This document shows, piece after piece, positions 1 through 9,837 of a stretch of 64,000 nt of DNA. The stretch is taken from contig NW_005201223.1 of the NCBI RefSeq assembly GCF_000372725.1, forward strand, positions 27,007 through 91,006. Direction: 5' to 3'. The position numbers and the translations under genes are program-made. Source of the stretch: Emiliania huxleyi CCMP1516 (taxonomy: Eukaryota > Haptophyta > Isochrysidales > Noelaerhabdaceae). A model generated the notes under the pieces. That model worked only from the letters and a program-made list of their open reading frames with translations. It searched no databases and was not told the DNA's origin. Within the stretch, counting starts at the first letter, position 1; each line of letters opens with the position of its first letter.

Positions 1-73
1 CCCCTCCTCTCCTCCTCCGGTCCTCGCTGGCGGTGCCAGCGTCCGCCTGCACGCCCTCGGCTTCGGCCTCTAG

Positions 74-1984
74 GCAAGCCCTGCCTCCTCTTCCTCGACT
101 CCTTCCTGCAGCACTACAAACACCGCCAGATCTACAGCGACCTGCGCATGTCGTCGCGCCGCCGCCGCGCCGCCTCGCCTCGCCTTGCCTCGCCTCACCC
201 GCTGCAGCCGCTTGCCACAGGTTCCTCAACCTCTACACCGCCGCGCGCAGAGAGGAGCTGCGCTTGCCGCAGGCGAGAGAGGCGGCCGAGAGGCGGCCGA
301 GAGGAGGCCGAGAGGAGGCCGAGAGAGAGAGAGGCGGCCGAGATGCCAGCCGAGTTCAGCTCCGGCGCTCGCCACGCCCTAGCCACGCCCTAGCCACGTC
401 CGCGACACGTCCGCGACACGTCCCTTGCAGGTGGCGGTGGTGAAGGGGGTGTCGCCGCCCGCGCCGCTGCCCCGCGCCGCGCGCAGCTCCGCCTGCGCAG
501 AGGCCGGCGAGGCCGGCGAGGGCGAGGGCCGGCGCCGCTCAGTCCGCCGCCGGCCTGCTGGCGAGGGAGGCGAGTGGGAGGGGGAGGCGGAGGCGGTGGC
601 GGCGTCGGTGGCGGAGGCGGGAGGAGGAGGAGGGCGGAAGAGGAGGCAGAGGCGCGCGGAGAGCGTGCTGCTGCCGGCGGAGAGTGTAGTCGTGGGCGGC
701 GGCGCAGCAGACGCAGTGATTGCCACCGTCACGCCCGAGGTGGACCTGACTGCGGCTCCGGCGGAGGCGCAGGCGGCGGAGGAGGCGCAGGCGGCGGAGG
801 AGGCGCAGGCGGCGGAGGAGGCGGCTGGGGCTGCCGAGGGGGAGGTTGGCGGTGCTGCGGCGGCGATGCCGCTGACGGAGGTGGGTCTCGCTGCCGTGGG
901 CGGCGGGGCGGCGGGAGGGAGTTCGGCGGCGGGAGGCAGCTCCGTGACCGGGGTGGGGGGGGAGGAGGAGGCGGAGACGGAGGAGAAGGTGGCCGGGGAG
1001 GAGGTGGCGCAGGAGGAGGAGGAGGTGAGCGACTCGGAGGAGGAGAAGGAGGAGCCGATGCAGGAGGCGGAGGAGGCGGAGGAGGCGGAGGAGGCGGAGG
1101 AGGCGGGGCTGGCGGCGGTGGCGGCGCCAGAGGCGGGCGGCGCGGCGCAGTCCACAGAGGCGGAGGCGGTGATGGCGGAGGCGGTGACGGCGGAGGCGGT
1201 GATAGCGGAGGCGGTGATAGCGGAGGCGGCCGCGGCGCGAGCGGGCGAGGGGTCGGCAGCGGAGGCGACGGCAGAGGCGGAGGCGACGGTGACGGTGGCG
1301 GCGGCGGACGGCCAGGCGGCTGCCGTGGTGGAGGGGAGCCCGGACGAGAAGGGCGTGGCGTGGTTCACGGTACACAGCGTCTGCTGCGCGGCATGCCACG
1401 CATGTGAACAGCGCCTCTTCACGCGTGCATCTGTGAACAGGCGCAGTCGCTGCCTCACATCATCTGCCATCTCGCGCCACAGCAAGACAACGACTACGAC
1501 TGCGGCGAGCGCACGCCCCCCGCAGCGCACGCCCCCTCTTCTCGCGACATGAGCGAGACACGATTGCGCTGAGCGACACATTTTGCCACAGGTGTCTACA
1601 TGCTCCACTTCGTCGAGTGCTCTCGCCGGCCGCCGCTGCCGACACTGCGAGCAGGCCTTGCGTTCAGCCGTGAGGTTTGCGCGAGTAGGAAACTCGCCTG
1701 TGCGGAGAGGCTGCCCTCCTTCGCCAGCGCGCAGGGGCTGGTCGACTTCTTCCCAAAGAAGCTCGTATCGCCGGCGCAGATCACCGAGCAGCGCAGGTGC
1801 GTGGCCTAGGATACAAGTCGTGCTCTCTCCCCAGTAGCCCACACACAGGCTGCTGCTGTCGACGTGGGAGGCGGAGGGAGGCGTGGCGTGACCTGTCCCG
1901 GACCGCGACCCCCGCAGGCGCATGCAGGCCGCAATTGAGGAGGAGCGGAGCCGGCAGATGGACGCGGGAGACATGGTGGAGTAG
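74..1984 (+). CDS. Ulp1/SENP6-7-like SUMO protease, C-terminal part (5' end outside window)
   Basis: Cysteine peptidase of family C48, expected to cleave SUMO-type modifiers. Reconstructed exons are 74-149, 221-272, 431-1369, about 1441-1504, 1592-1796 and 1918-1984; all phases agree. The first exon reads GKPCLLFLDS, matching the PCILxxDS strand that carries the catalytic Asp. Exon 4 gives PQQDNDYDCG, with the catalytic Cys split from VYMLHFVE in exon 5. The catalytic His would lie upstream of the window. Asp and Cys are separated by a 313-codon Ala/Glu-rich acidic insert, a layout seen in SENP6/7 rather than short Ulp1. The introns at 273 and 1505 start with GC, the others with GT. The start of exon 4 is the least certain: 1483 also fits an acceptor, but the conserved PQQ favours about 1441. 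Confidence 0.82.
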
Positions 1985-2703
1985 CAGCGCGGGCGGGAAT
2001 CGAGCCACATGCATACATGTTGTTGTTGTCATGTTGCTTGTGTCGTGTGTGAGAGTGATGGGAGAACCCGCTGCACCAGAAGTTTCGCCTCTCTTCTGAA
2101 GTCCTTTTATCTCGTGTATTGCAGGGTGTTTTTCCCACCGCTTCGGCGTTCTCTCTGTCGCACTGTAATCTGTAACACACCAGTCGCTCTCCCGAAAGCA
2201 TCCTCCCCCGCCAAGTCCAACTTCCATTGCGTTCCATCAGTAGATCCCACACGAAGCGGCAGGAGCGGGCCGCGGCGCGTGGGGGTGGGGCGGTCCAGCT
2301 CCAGGTCACGGGGCGCCGCCCGAAATAATGTGAATCTGCTCTTTCGCGGGGGCGAGACTCTCAGTAACTAACACGCAACGAACCCGCTCCCGTGTCGCCC
2401 AGTGACTTCTGCACTCGAGGAGGAGAGAGGAGAGAGGAGAGGAGAGAGGAGAGAGGAGGAGGGAGGAGAGAGGAGGCCAGTTCCAGAGCCCGCACGAGGA
2501 GGCCAGTTCCAGAGGAGAGAGGAGGAGAGAGGAGGAGAGAGGAGAGAGGAGAGGCACCGTCGCCCTCGAGCTCACGATCGGGCTGTACACCAAGCGTACA
2601 CGCCGCAGCTGGTGACGGGCCCGCTCCGCCAGACGCCGCCGAATAAGCGGACCGAGGTGTTGTGGGGGTTGGTCAACTGCCTGCCAGGTGAGACCAGGCG
2701 CTA
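1985..2703. other. Intergenic region with GA-rich simple repeat
   Basis: Lies between two convergent genes. It contains a purine-rich GAGAGGAG-type repeat at about 2416-2560. Open frames across it are low complexity and I see no supported gene. Confidence 0.6.
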
Positions 2704-4302
2704 TCATGGCAGCACCTGGTTTGTGAAAGTGAGACTCGGGTCGTGGCGTGACGCGACAAACTCGGCGAGATTCTCCGCGGTGACCTCGGCGATCGCCTCG
2801 AGGGCATCGGCCGTGAGGAAGGCCATGTGGGGCGTCACGAGCACGTTTGGCCGCGAGGCGAGGGCGCCGAGCACCTGGGCGACGCGACGGCGGCCAGCGT
2901 CAACGCCTGGGCATCGAGGGGTTTCAGGGGGCCGGCCGCGCGAGGAGGGGTCGTATCGCCGGATCCCAGTCCTCAGGTGTGCTGGCGCCGGCCAGGTCGT
3001 CGGAGGTGATGGACGAGTCTGTGAAGAAGAGACCGCCCTCCTCCTCGTAGACATCCATGCCGAGCGCGCCTATCGCTCGCGGAGCAATCGTGCCAACCGT
3101 CCCCTCGATTCGAGCTCCAGCTGTCGGGGCGACGCACACCGATCTTTCGCGAGTCGAGCCCCTCCACGGCGGCGGCGGTGTCGAGGAGGCCACCTCGCGA
3201 GGTGTTGATGATCATCGCGCCGGGCTTGAGCAGGCTGATGGTGTGCTTGTTGATCAGGTGTCGCGTCTCGTCCTGTCCGCAGAGAGCGCTCTGATATCCG
3301 CGGTGCGAAGCAGGAAGGCTCCTCTTCGCGAGCTTCTGCCGTCAGCGGACAATGCAGCGAGATGACGCGAGACGAGGCGAGAAGCTCCTCGAGCTCGACG
3401 TACTCGATCCCCATGTCGCGCGCCGTCTGGTTCGGGAACGGGTCGTAGGCAAGCACCCGGCAGCCCATGCCGAGGAGTATGGCCGCTGTGCAGCGGCCAA
3501 TCAGGCCCGTGCCGATGATGCCGCACGTCTTACCGTGCATGTCGAAGCCGACGAGGCCGGATAGCGCATAGTTGCCTGCAAACATATGTTGCCTTGTTCG
3601 TTTGCTCAGCCGCGTCATGCAGGCAAACGAGCGCTGAGGCTCTGCCTTGGGCAACTCGAGCGCTCGCCTTGACAATCTGGCGGTTCAGCGCCATCATCAA
3701 CGCAACCGCGTGCTCGGCGACCGAGTGCGGCGAGTAGGCAGGCACGCGAAGCACCACTATCCCGAGACTTTCTGCCATCGAGAGGTCGACCCTGTCATAG
3801 CCAGCGCACCGCATCGCGACGCAGCCGACGCCGCACGCCGCGAGCGCCTCCAATGTCTCCGCACCACAGTCGTCATTGACAAAGGCGCAGACCTAGAGCC
3901 AACGGGAGAGGATTGTGTGTGTGCGTGTATGAGTGTAGGCGTGCGTGCGAACACTGACCGCAGAGAGGATTGTGTGCGTGTATGAGTGTAGGCGTGCGTG
4001 CGAACACTGACCGCATCGCAACCATTGGCGAGGCTGGCCGTCACTGGGCTGAGTGATGCTTCGATCATCTTCACTGAAGAGAACTTTGCGCTCCAGCATT
4101 CCATTTGAGTACGCATGTACGGGCGCGCTGAAAACACGGCTAGATTCAGCGGCTGTGTGGCAGCGAGGTATGGAAGTACCCGAGGCGCCCGCACTGGCGC
4201 CAGGATGGGAGAGCGGCGGAGGGATAGGGAGACGACCGAGTGCAAGAGGCACAACAGCATCCCGGACAGAAAAACTCGCGGGGGAGGAGGGCGGAGCGAC
4301 AT
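2704..4302 (-). CDS. D-2-hydroxyacid (D-lactate) dehydrogenase, NAD-dependent
   Basis: Oxidoreductase of the D-isomer-specific 2-hydroxyacid dehydrogenase family, most like fermentative D-lactate dehydrogenase (pyruvate + NADH to D-lactate). Six exons on the minus strand: 4302-4012, 3892-3646, 3575-3340, 3272-3140, 3069-2987 and 2874-2704, about 386 aa. Visible motifs are the N-terminal AVFSARPY strand, RCAGYDRVDL, the nucleotide-binding GIIGTGLIG near residue 200, the catalytic Arg in INTSRGGLLD, the Glu in GMDVYEEE and the His in TPHMAFLT. Exon joins restore conserved stretches such as CPLT|DETRHLIN. Three of five introns start with GC (3645, 3339, 2986). About 60 N-terminal residues precede the domain and could be a targeting sequence; ATG 4260 is an alternative start. 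Confidence 0.93.
3914..4013 (-). repeat. Tandem duplication of about 55 bp inside D-LDH intron 1
   Basis: A segment containing GCGTGTATGAGTGTAGGCGT and ending in ACACTGACCGCA occurs twice in tandem. On the minus strand each copy carries a potential donor (TGCG|GTCAGTG), so the intron has two possible 5' splice sites about 55 bp apart. Confidence 0.8.
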
Positions 4303-4994
4303 CAGGTTTCTTTTTAGCCCCCCCACACGGAATACTGTACTAACGAAAACATTTGGACAGTCTTATTGGCTCTTGGGGCGATTGGAGGATGGAGCCGCGA
4401 ACGAATGGATGGAGAGTGACGAGGCGCATGTAACGACCCCGGGGTCCCGATAATCGAATTGAGGAGGACGGGCGGTCCCATTGTGTGTAATGCGGGATGA
4501 CATGCGAATGGAGACCTGGGCGATGCGATCTCGGTGCAGCGCCGCCTGGGTCTCACCCTCGACATGTGGCTTGCCAGAGGCCGTGTCGATGCATGGGCAA
4601 GAAGACTCGAAACAAGAAGTACCACGACGAGTGCTTCGGCGACGCTGCTGTCCACGTTCCGCGGACAGAGTGGGATGTTGAGTGGGATGTTGTCGCGTAA
4701 AGCCGTAAAATTCTAAAAAGGTGAGCCCGCTTTACGTAGCCCCTAAGTAGGTACTCTGCCTCATTACGTAGGCTATGCACAATAATTTCGGTTCTCCGCT
4801 GCCGGCCGCGCTCCTTTAATTGATACACACAGCTCGGATGATCGAAAGAAAAGAAAATCTCACCGCCGTCTCATGCCTTGCGGCCATGCAAGTCCATGCA
4901 GGAGCGCCCTGCCCAGGCGCAATGGCCGGCTCGCTCACTTCCATCTTCTCGCGATCGGCGAGCGGAGGAGGCGAGCCGCCCCGCGTGCCACATT
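4303..4994. other. Intergenic region
   Basis: Only short overlapping frames are present (up to about 110 codons, low conservation value). No supported gene. It holds the divergent-looking space between the dehydrogenase 5' end and the 3' end of the flavoprotein gene. Confidence 0.5.
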
Positions 4995-6479
4995 CTACGC
5001 CACCATCCGGGCAGGTGAGGCCGCCGCCTTGCGCGGTCGCGGGTCGACGGGCGGCATGTCCTCGAAGCCGACGCGCTCAATCTTGCGCATGAGCCTCGTT
5101 GCCTTCTTGTCGAGCCGGGCGGGGCCGAACATGACCCAGAGCGTCTTGCGGAGCGGGACGTGGCACGGTGCGACGTAGTTGGTGCGCGCCGCGAAGTAGA
5201 AGTTGAAGCTCTTCTTCCCGTGCGCCTGGATGGCGCGCATGGTCTTGAGCTCAGAGTAGACGCCCTGCACAAGCTGCGAGAGGTGCCCGTGGAAGTTCGG
5301 CGACCCGTCAACGACTAACAGCGGCGACGCCGCTGAGTGCGCGATGAACTTGTTCTTTGCGGCGGCGTCTGTCGAGGTGGTCTCGATGTAGGCGACGAGC
5401 GCCGATGAATGCGACGGGTTAAATAGCGTGAGATTTGAGCTCAAGCGGATGTGTCCTGGCGACCAGACGTCGTAGTTGGCAGTGTAGCCTCCCGTGCCGC
5501 AGGCGGTGCAGTCGACGAGCAGCGAGCCTGGCTCGAGCGGCATCGTCCCCTTCTCGAGCTCGAGGCGGTTGGGGCGGACGGCGGTGACGCGCCCGAGCCG
5601 GACTACGTCCTGCACCGTGCGAAGCAAGTGCAGATCGGCGGTCGTGATCAGCGCGCCCCTGCACTGCACAGGCTCGTGGTCGAGAGTGAGGCGGCCGAGG
5701 TAGCCGGCGCGCTCGAGAGCCTTGAACGCGCCCAGGATGGAGTCGCTCCGCAGTAGCGCGTTTGTGAAGGCCAACTTGAACGGCAGAATGCTCCCACTGG
5801 CCGGGCTCCAGATCTTCTCGCGCAGTAAGTACCAGGTGTTGCGAGGAACCACCCACGAGATTTGCCGCTGGTCGACGCCGCGGCGCAGCAGGTGCAGCAC
5901 GGCGTCGGTGCCCGTCTTGCCGCAGCCGAGCACGACGTACCGGCTCGCCTCCTCGGTCGGGAGGGCATTGACTGGCTTGATGGTCGCGGCGCCCTCCTCG
6001 ACTGGGAAGGGCGGCGGCCGCATCGACGGCACGGTCACGTAGGACTCGGGCGTCACGAGCGTGGTGAAGCAAACGGTCTTGACCTGGCCCTCAGCGTCGG
6101 TGAAGGAGCGCGTGTCAAAGTCATAGGTCACGGAGGGGTAGAAGCGCACCCGCCCTGTCGCGACGAACTTGGCCATGACGCGGCTGTAGTACTCGAGGAC
6201 CTCAGAGCCCGTGGCGAGGTCCGTCGGGCTCAGGAACTCGCGCCGTCCCTTGAACTTGCCGAGCGGCTCAGAGCAGACGCCGTATGCTCCCGAAGGCTGA
6301 TGCAGAGTGACAAACGGGTACGCCACGTTCCAGTGCCCGCCCGGCGCCGGCTGCTTGTTGACAATCACGAAGGACGTCGAGTCGGTGGAGAGGGTCAGCA
6401 TCGAGTCGACAAAGGACATCGTGGCCGTGCCCGCGCCAATGCACAGGTAGTCGCAGGCGAGCTTGTTGGTGCTGTCCAT
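4995..6479 (-). CDS. FAD/NAD(P)-binding flavin monooxygenase-like protein
   Basis: A single uninterrupted 494-aa frame starting at ATG 6479. An FAD-binding GxGxxT-type motif (YLCIGAGTATM) sits at about residues 11-21. Then come PGGHWNVAYPFVTLHQPS, typical of the flavin-monooxygenase/NAD(P)-binding group, and a second nucleotide-binding motif VLGCGKTGTDAV near residue 185 for NAD(P)H. Together these suggest a soluble flavin-dependent oxidoreductase acting on a small molecule; the substrate cannot be told. Unlike its neighbours the gene has no intron. The preceding minus-strand frame ends only nine bases upstream and is in the same phase. The short N-terminus before the FAD motif supports this start. 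Confidence 0.85.
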   Translation of the reverse strand: MDSTNKLACDYLCIGAGTATMSFVDSMLTLSTDSTSFVIVNKQPAPGGHWNVAYPFVTLHQPSGAYGVCSEPLGKFKGRREFLSPTDLATGSEVLEYYSRVMAKFVATGRVRFYPSVTYDFDTRSFTDAEGQVKTVCFTTLVTPESYVTVPSMRPPPFPVEEGAATIKPVNALPTEEASRYVVLGCGKTGTDAVLHLLRRGVDQRQISWVVPRNTWYLLREKIWSPASGSILPFKLAFTNALLRSDSILGAFKALERAGYLGRLTLDHEPVQCRGALITTADLHLLRTVQDVVRLGRVTAVRPNRLELEKGTMPLEPGSLLVDCTACGTGGYTANYDVWSPGHIRLSSNLTLFNPSHSSALVAYIETTSTDAAAKNKFIAHSAASPLLVVDGSPNFHGHLSQLVQGVYSELKTMRAIQAHGKKSFNFYFAARTNYVAPCHVPLRKTLWVMFGPARLDKKATRLMRKIERVGFEDMPPVDPRPRKAAASPARMVA

Positions 6480-6488
6480 GACAATATG

Positions 6489-7535
6489 CTAAATGGAGCT
6501 CGCAAGCAGGCTGCCGACATGCAATCCCGTGACGGGGGCGCACTTTTCTTTTTGGCTTTTTTCTTCTTTACTGCGGCTCCGAGCAACGGCGGCGGCGGCT
6601 CGCTCGCACGGGCGCAGAGCTGCTGCTGCTGCCGGGCGCTCAGCGCCGCGGCGCCCCATGCATCCTGGAGCACACAGGCAACGCACGCTACCGCGGGCAC
6701 GACGCAGCGTCACCATATCTCTCGCCATCGCACTGACGTCGCTGTCGTCAGTCGAATGCGCCGACGGCGCATCCGCAGCGATTCCTCTTTCGCCGCGGAT
6801 CCTCTTACGCGCGCCGCCTGAAGCCACAGCAGCAACTCCTACGGGGAGCTTTCCCTCCGAGGCACTGCTGCGGGGGCGCTTCGAGCCCGTGACGTGGCAC
6901 TTGGAGCAGCGCGTGAAGCGGCACTTGGAGCAGCCCTCACCATCGAGGCCGGACGCGTTCGGCTTTGGGGCAGTGGAGAGCTGTCGACCGACCCGAGTCC
7001 AGGCGCTGCCGCGGAGCCTGCCGGCACCCACTTGAATCCACTCGTCAAAGTCCTCGCCCCAGCCCAGAAACCGCACGAGCACCTGCCCGTCCTCCTCGCG
7101 CAGCACCCTAACCCGTGCCCACTTACCCGAGCTGTCTTGTGCCCAGAGCTGCGAGCCCCGGTCTTTCGCCCCGCGCTGGGCACTGCGCACGATGGCTGAC
7201 TCATCAGTCGCCGCTGCGCCCGACGCGTGCGAGGAGCCGCTGTCCGAGGCCCCGGCTATCGAGGTCTCGTGGGATGCGTTGTGAGGTGGCGATGGGCTGC
7301 CGTCACAGCCGCCATCGACGTTCTCCTCTGCACAGCCAGCGGCGACAACCTCAAAGTCGCTGGAGCTCCAGGTGTCCAGGCGCTCCGTGAGCACCTCACC
7401 ATTGTCGTACTCAATGCAATAGCCGCGCTTTTTGGAGTAGCTCTTGACCGCGCCAGCGAACCATCTGCGTTCACTTCCTACATCGAATCGGAAGCGCACG
7501 CGTGTGCCCGCGCTGAGCACGACTGACGACTCCAT
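6489..7535 (-). CDS. Protein with two Tudor/chromo-barrel-like domains
   Basis: 348-aa frame from ATG 7535. Residues about 8-62 (GTRVRFRFD ... WFAGAVKSY ... YCIEYDNGEV) have the pattern of a Tudor/Agenet-type small barrel. A second barrel at about 127-175 reads SSGKWARVRVLREEDGQ then VRFLGWGEDFDEWIQV, like chromo-barrel or MBT-type modules. Such domains bind methylated histone tails or assemble chromatin complexes, so a chromatin reader role is likely. The C-terminal half is basic and Ser/Ala-rich and may hold an unrecognised intron. The stop lies nine bases before the next gene's ATG in the same frame, so the 3' end is the least certain part. Confidence 0.7.
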   Translation of the reverse strand: MESSVVLSAGTRVRFRFDVGSERRWFAGAVKSYSKKRGYCIEYDNGEVLTERLDTWSSSDFEVVAAGCAEENVDGGCDGSPSPPHNASHETSIAGASDSGSSHASGAAATDESAIVRSAQRGAKDRGSQLWAQDSSGKWARVRVLREEDGQVLVRFLGWGEDFDEWIQVGAGRLRGSAWTRVGRQLSTAPKPNASGLDGEGCSKCRFTRCSKCHVTGSKRPRSSASEGKLPVGVAAVASGGARKRIRGERGIAADAPSAHSTDDSDVSAMARDMVTLRRARGSVRCLCAPGCMGRRGAERPAAAAALRPCERAAAAVARSRSKEEKSQKEKCAPVTGLHVGSLLASSI

Positions 7536-8873
7536 CGCGATCGGCAGCGGATGCGCCAGGCAGCCCTGCCTCCCCGGCTCGAGCGTCGCAGCCTGCGATC
7601 TAGAAACTGGATCGCTCGCCGCATGTACATGTGCGTTTTTTCGCCGGCGGTATGCTTCTAGTACGACGGCGGGCGGTATGCTTCTGTTAGGCTTCCTGGT
7701 CAGACTGTGCCGTGCTACACGACGCCCTCTACGTTGGCTCGAGTTGGGCTAAGGCTGCCTAGAAGAAAGAGGTCGACACGGAAGAAAGAGGTTCCCGCAG
7801 GCACAGGCAGGTAGGGAGGGGAAACCACCTCGCACCTGCCGCCCCCCGGGTGCGGCACCCCGAGCCACCGTCGTTCGGGGCGTCCGCCCCTTCCAGGTAC
7901 GTTTTGAAAACATACTCAAGCGTGTGGGAAATCGATGAAAGGCAGCTGTGGCTTCTGACTGAATCTCCCACATGGGCTGCGCCCCTGCGCCGGGTCGACG
8001 GACGCCGGGTCGCCGGACGCGTCATTTGAGGACAGCTGCCTCACGTCGATTGAGACATTTGGCCGATTCTCTATTTTGCGCTGCAAAATTCTGTAATCGT
8101 CTATGCACTATGCCCCAGCTTGCTTTTTGCCAACAATGTACAACAACAAGCTTCCTAGAACAAGCTCCTCTTGTAGCTCGATCGGTCACACCGCCACCAC
8201 CGCCGACGTCTCCCAGTGAGACGATGGAGAGGGGGGACGACAACTGCTTCAGCAGCGTGCACCTCGATCCTGGACCGTGTTTGTTATGACTTATGAGCCT
8301 TATGACCCCCCCCCCCCCCCCCAATGAACACACCAGTGAGGGAGGGCGAGGTGGACTGCTGACTGACAGGGCAGGGTTTGTTTGCGATGAGGGGGTCCCG
8401 CGTTTCTTTCTCGGGGTTTGTTTCTGCAAGACCACTAACCGCCTCTGCAAGAGAACTGCGCCTGGGCGAACTCATACTTTTAGCTTTGAAAAAGAAAGAA
8501 AGAAAACAGACAAACCCAAACGAGGGATGGGGGAGGAGGACTCACAGGGTCCACACCCCGTCGTAGGGGCTCGGGGGCGTCCGCCGCACACAGAAAAGAA
8601 TGGCGGAGGTCGCGCGGCCACTCATTTAGGGAGGTTTGTGTTGGGGAGGAGGGACTGCTCGTGGGGGGGGGAGGGAGCGGGTCGCGCACGACCATCATGG
8701 TGATGGCGAGGAGCGGCGGCGGAGGGCTGGACTGCGATTACATTACGGGACGCTGCTTGGGGCGCCCTCCAGACGGGCGCGTGTGAGTCTTGTGTGAGTC
8801 TGGACACCCCGCCCCACCGTCCGCGGGGCCGTGAGCACTGGATATTAGGGGGTCCCTTTTCTAGGGTCGATTC
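7536..8873. other. Gene-free stretch with dispersed repeats
   Basis: No frame here has recognisable protein features. It includes a poly-C run near 8307-8322 and a copy of a dispersed repeat at about 8478-8545. Probably intergenic, degraded mobile DNA. Confidence 0.55.
8478..8545 (+). repeat. Dispersed repeat, GAAAGAAAACAGACAAACCC family
   Basis: Contains a Lys-codon-like A/G tract followed by CCCAAACGAGGGATGG. The same unit occurs inverted at about 31575-31635, and a related unit at 14690-14770 and (inverted) 31461-31540. Confidence 0.75.
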
Positions 8874-9735
8874 CGTCAGGGGCAGCGACCCCCCCATCTA
8901 CAGATGATAGGCGCATCTTGAGATAATATGCCTCTAAGATGCGCCCTACTTGGACTGCACACTGTCTTGCCTATGATCGAGCATCTCTAGATGGTTTTTT
9001 CAACTAAGATGCCGGAGCATCCTGGGATGCTCGAATCATCTGAAGATGCTTCGCATCCCAAGATGCTTGGCATTTAATGATTAAAATGCAAGTTAAATTA
9101 TAAAGACTTGAGCGGCGTGTGAGCCCTTGGATCAAAGTGGGAGTGGAGACTATGAATCTATGCTAATCTCAGCTGCTACTAGTATGGCTATGTAAGAGTA
9201 AGTGTGATGTGACTAACTACTCTGTTGTCTGTGGAATACTACTGATGGTGATGGAACTGGGAGCCAGTGAGTGATGGTGGGGGGCACTTAGCCCTTGTGC
9301 TAATGCTGACTTTTCTACACTATGGAAGGTTGCGGTTGTATATGTAAGACTGGTTTTTATTTCGGGTTCGGGTTCGGCAAAAAACTCCGACACTGTCGAT
9401 CGAAAATAGGGGGGAAATCCGACAACGCGCTCATGTTCCTGAGATGCATTGCGCATCCTCAGATGCCACATTGCATCCTGGGATGCATGGACTAACCCAA
9501 GATGAGGGTATCATCTCGGCCCACTTGTGCGTCTGAAGACGACTGCAGTATATCTGAGATGTCACGGGCTATCAAAAGACGCGGGGCACCATCTAAAGAT
9601 GATTGAATCTTCTTGGAGAACCCAATCATAGTAGAGACACCCGGTGTCCTTAGATGGAAAACGCATCCTAGATGGCGTTTGGCATCTAGGATGCGCATAT
9701 CATCTGTAGATATGGGGGGGTCGCCGCCCCTGACG
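8874..9735. mobile_element. 862-bp non-autonomous DNA transposon (MITE-like) with TTC target duplication
   Basis: The left end CGTCAGGGGCAGCGACCC and the inverted right end CGTCAGGGGCGGCGACCC extend to about 43 bp of terminal inverted repeat, with two mismatches and a 2-bp gap. TTC stands directly outside both ends (8871-8873 and 9736-9738). The interior is much richer in A+T than its surroundings and carries many short CATCnnGATG palindromes (for example GCATCCTGGGATGC), possibly subterminal transposase sites. It encodes no protein. A 3-bp duplication is used by PIF/Harbinger elements, but the usual TWA target is not seen, so the superfamily is open. Confidence 0.85.
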
Positions 9736-9837
9736 TTCGGCATGGTGTACGGGACGCCTGCGTCTTTGTTGCGATTGCGCGCGCGTGCCAGCTCAGCAGC
9801 ACGCACACGCGAATTGCGATGGAGAGGGCAGGTCGAG

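Noticed and set aside
539..1399. Gly-rich and Leu/Arg-rich frames overlapping the acidic exon.
   Set aside because: Frame shadows of GAGGCG-type repeats.
379..2010. 543-codon minus-strand frame opposite the Ulp1 gene.
   Set aside because: Ser/Ala/Arg-rich mirror of the acidic plus-strand exon; the plus strand has conserved protease motifs.
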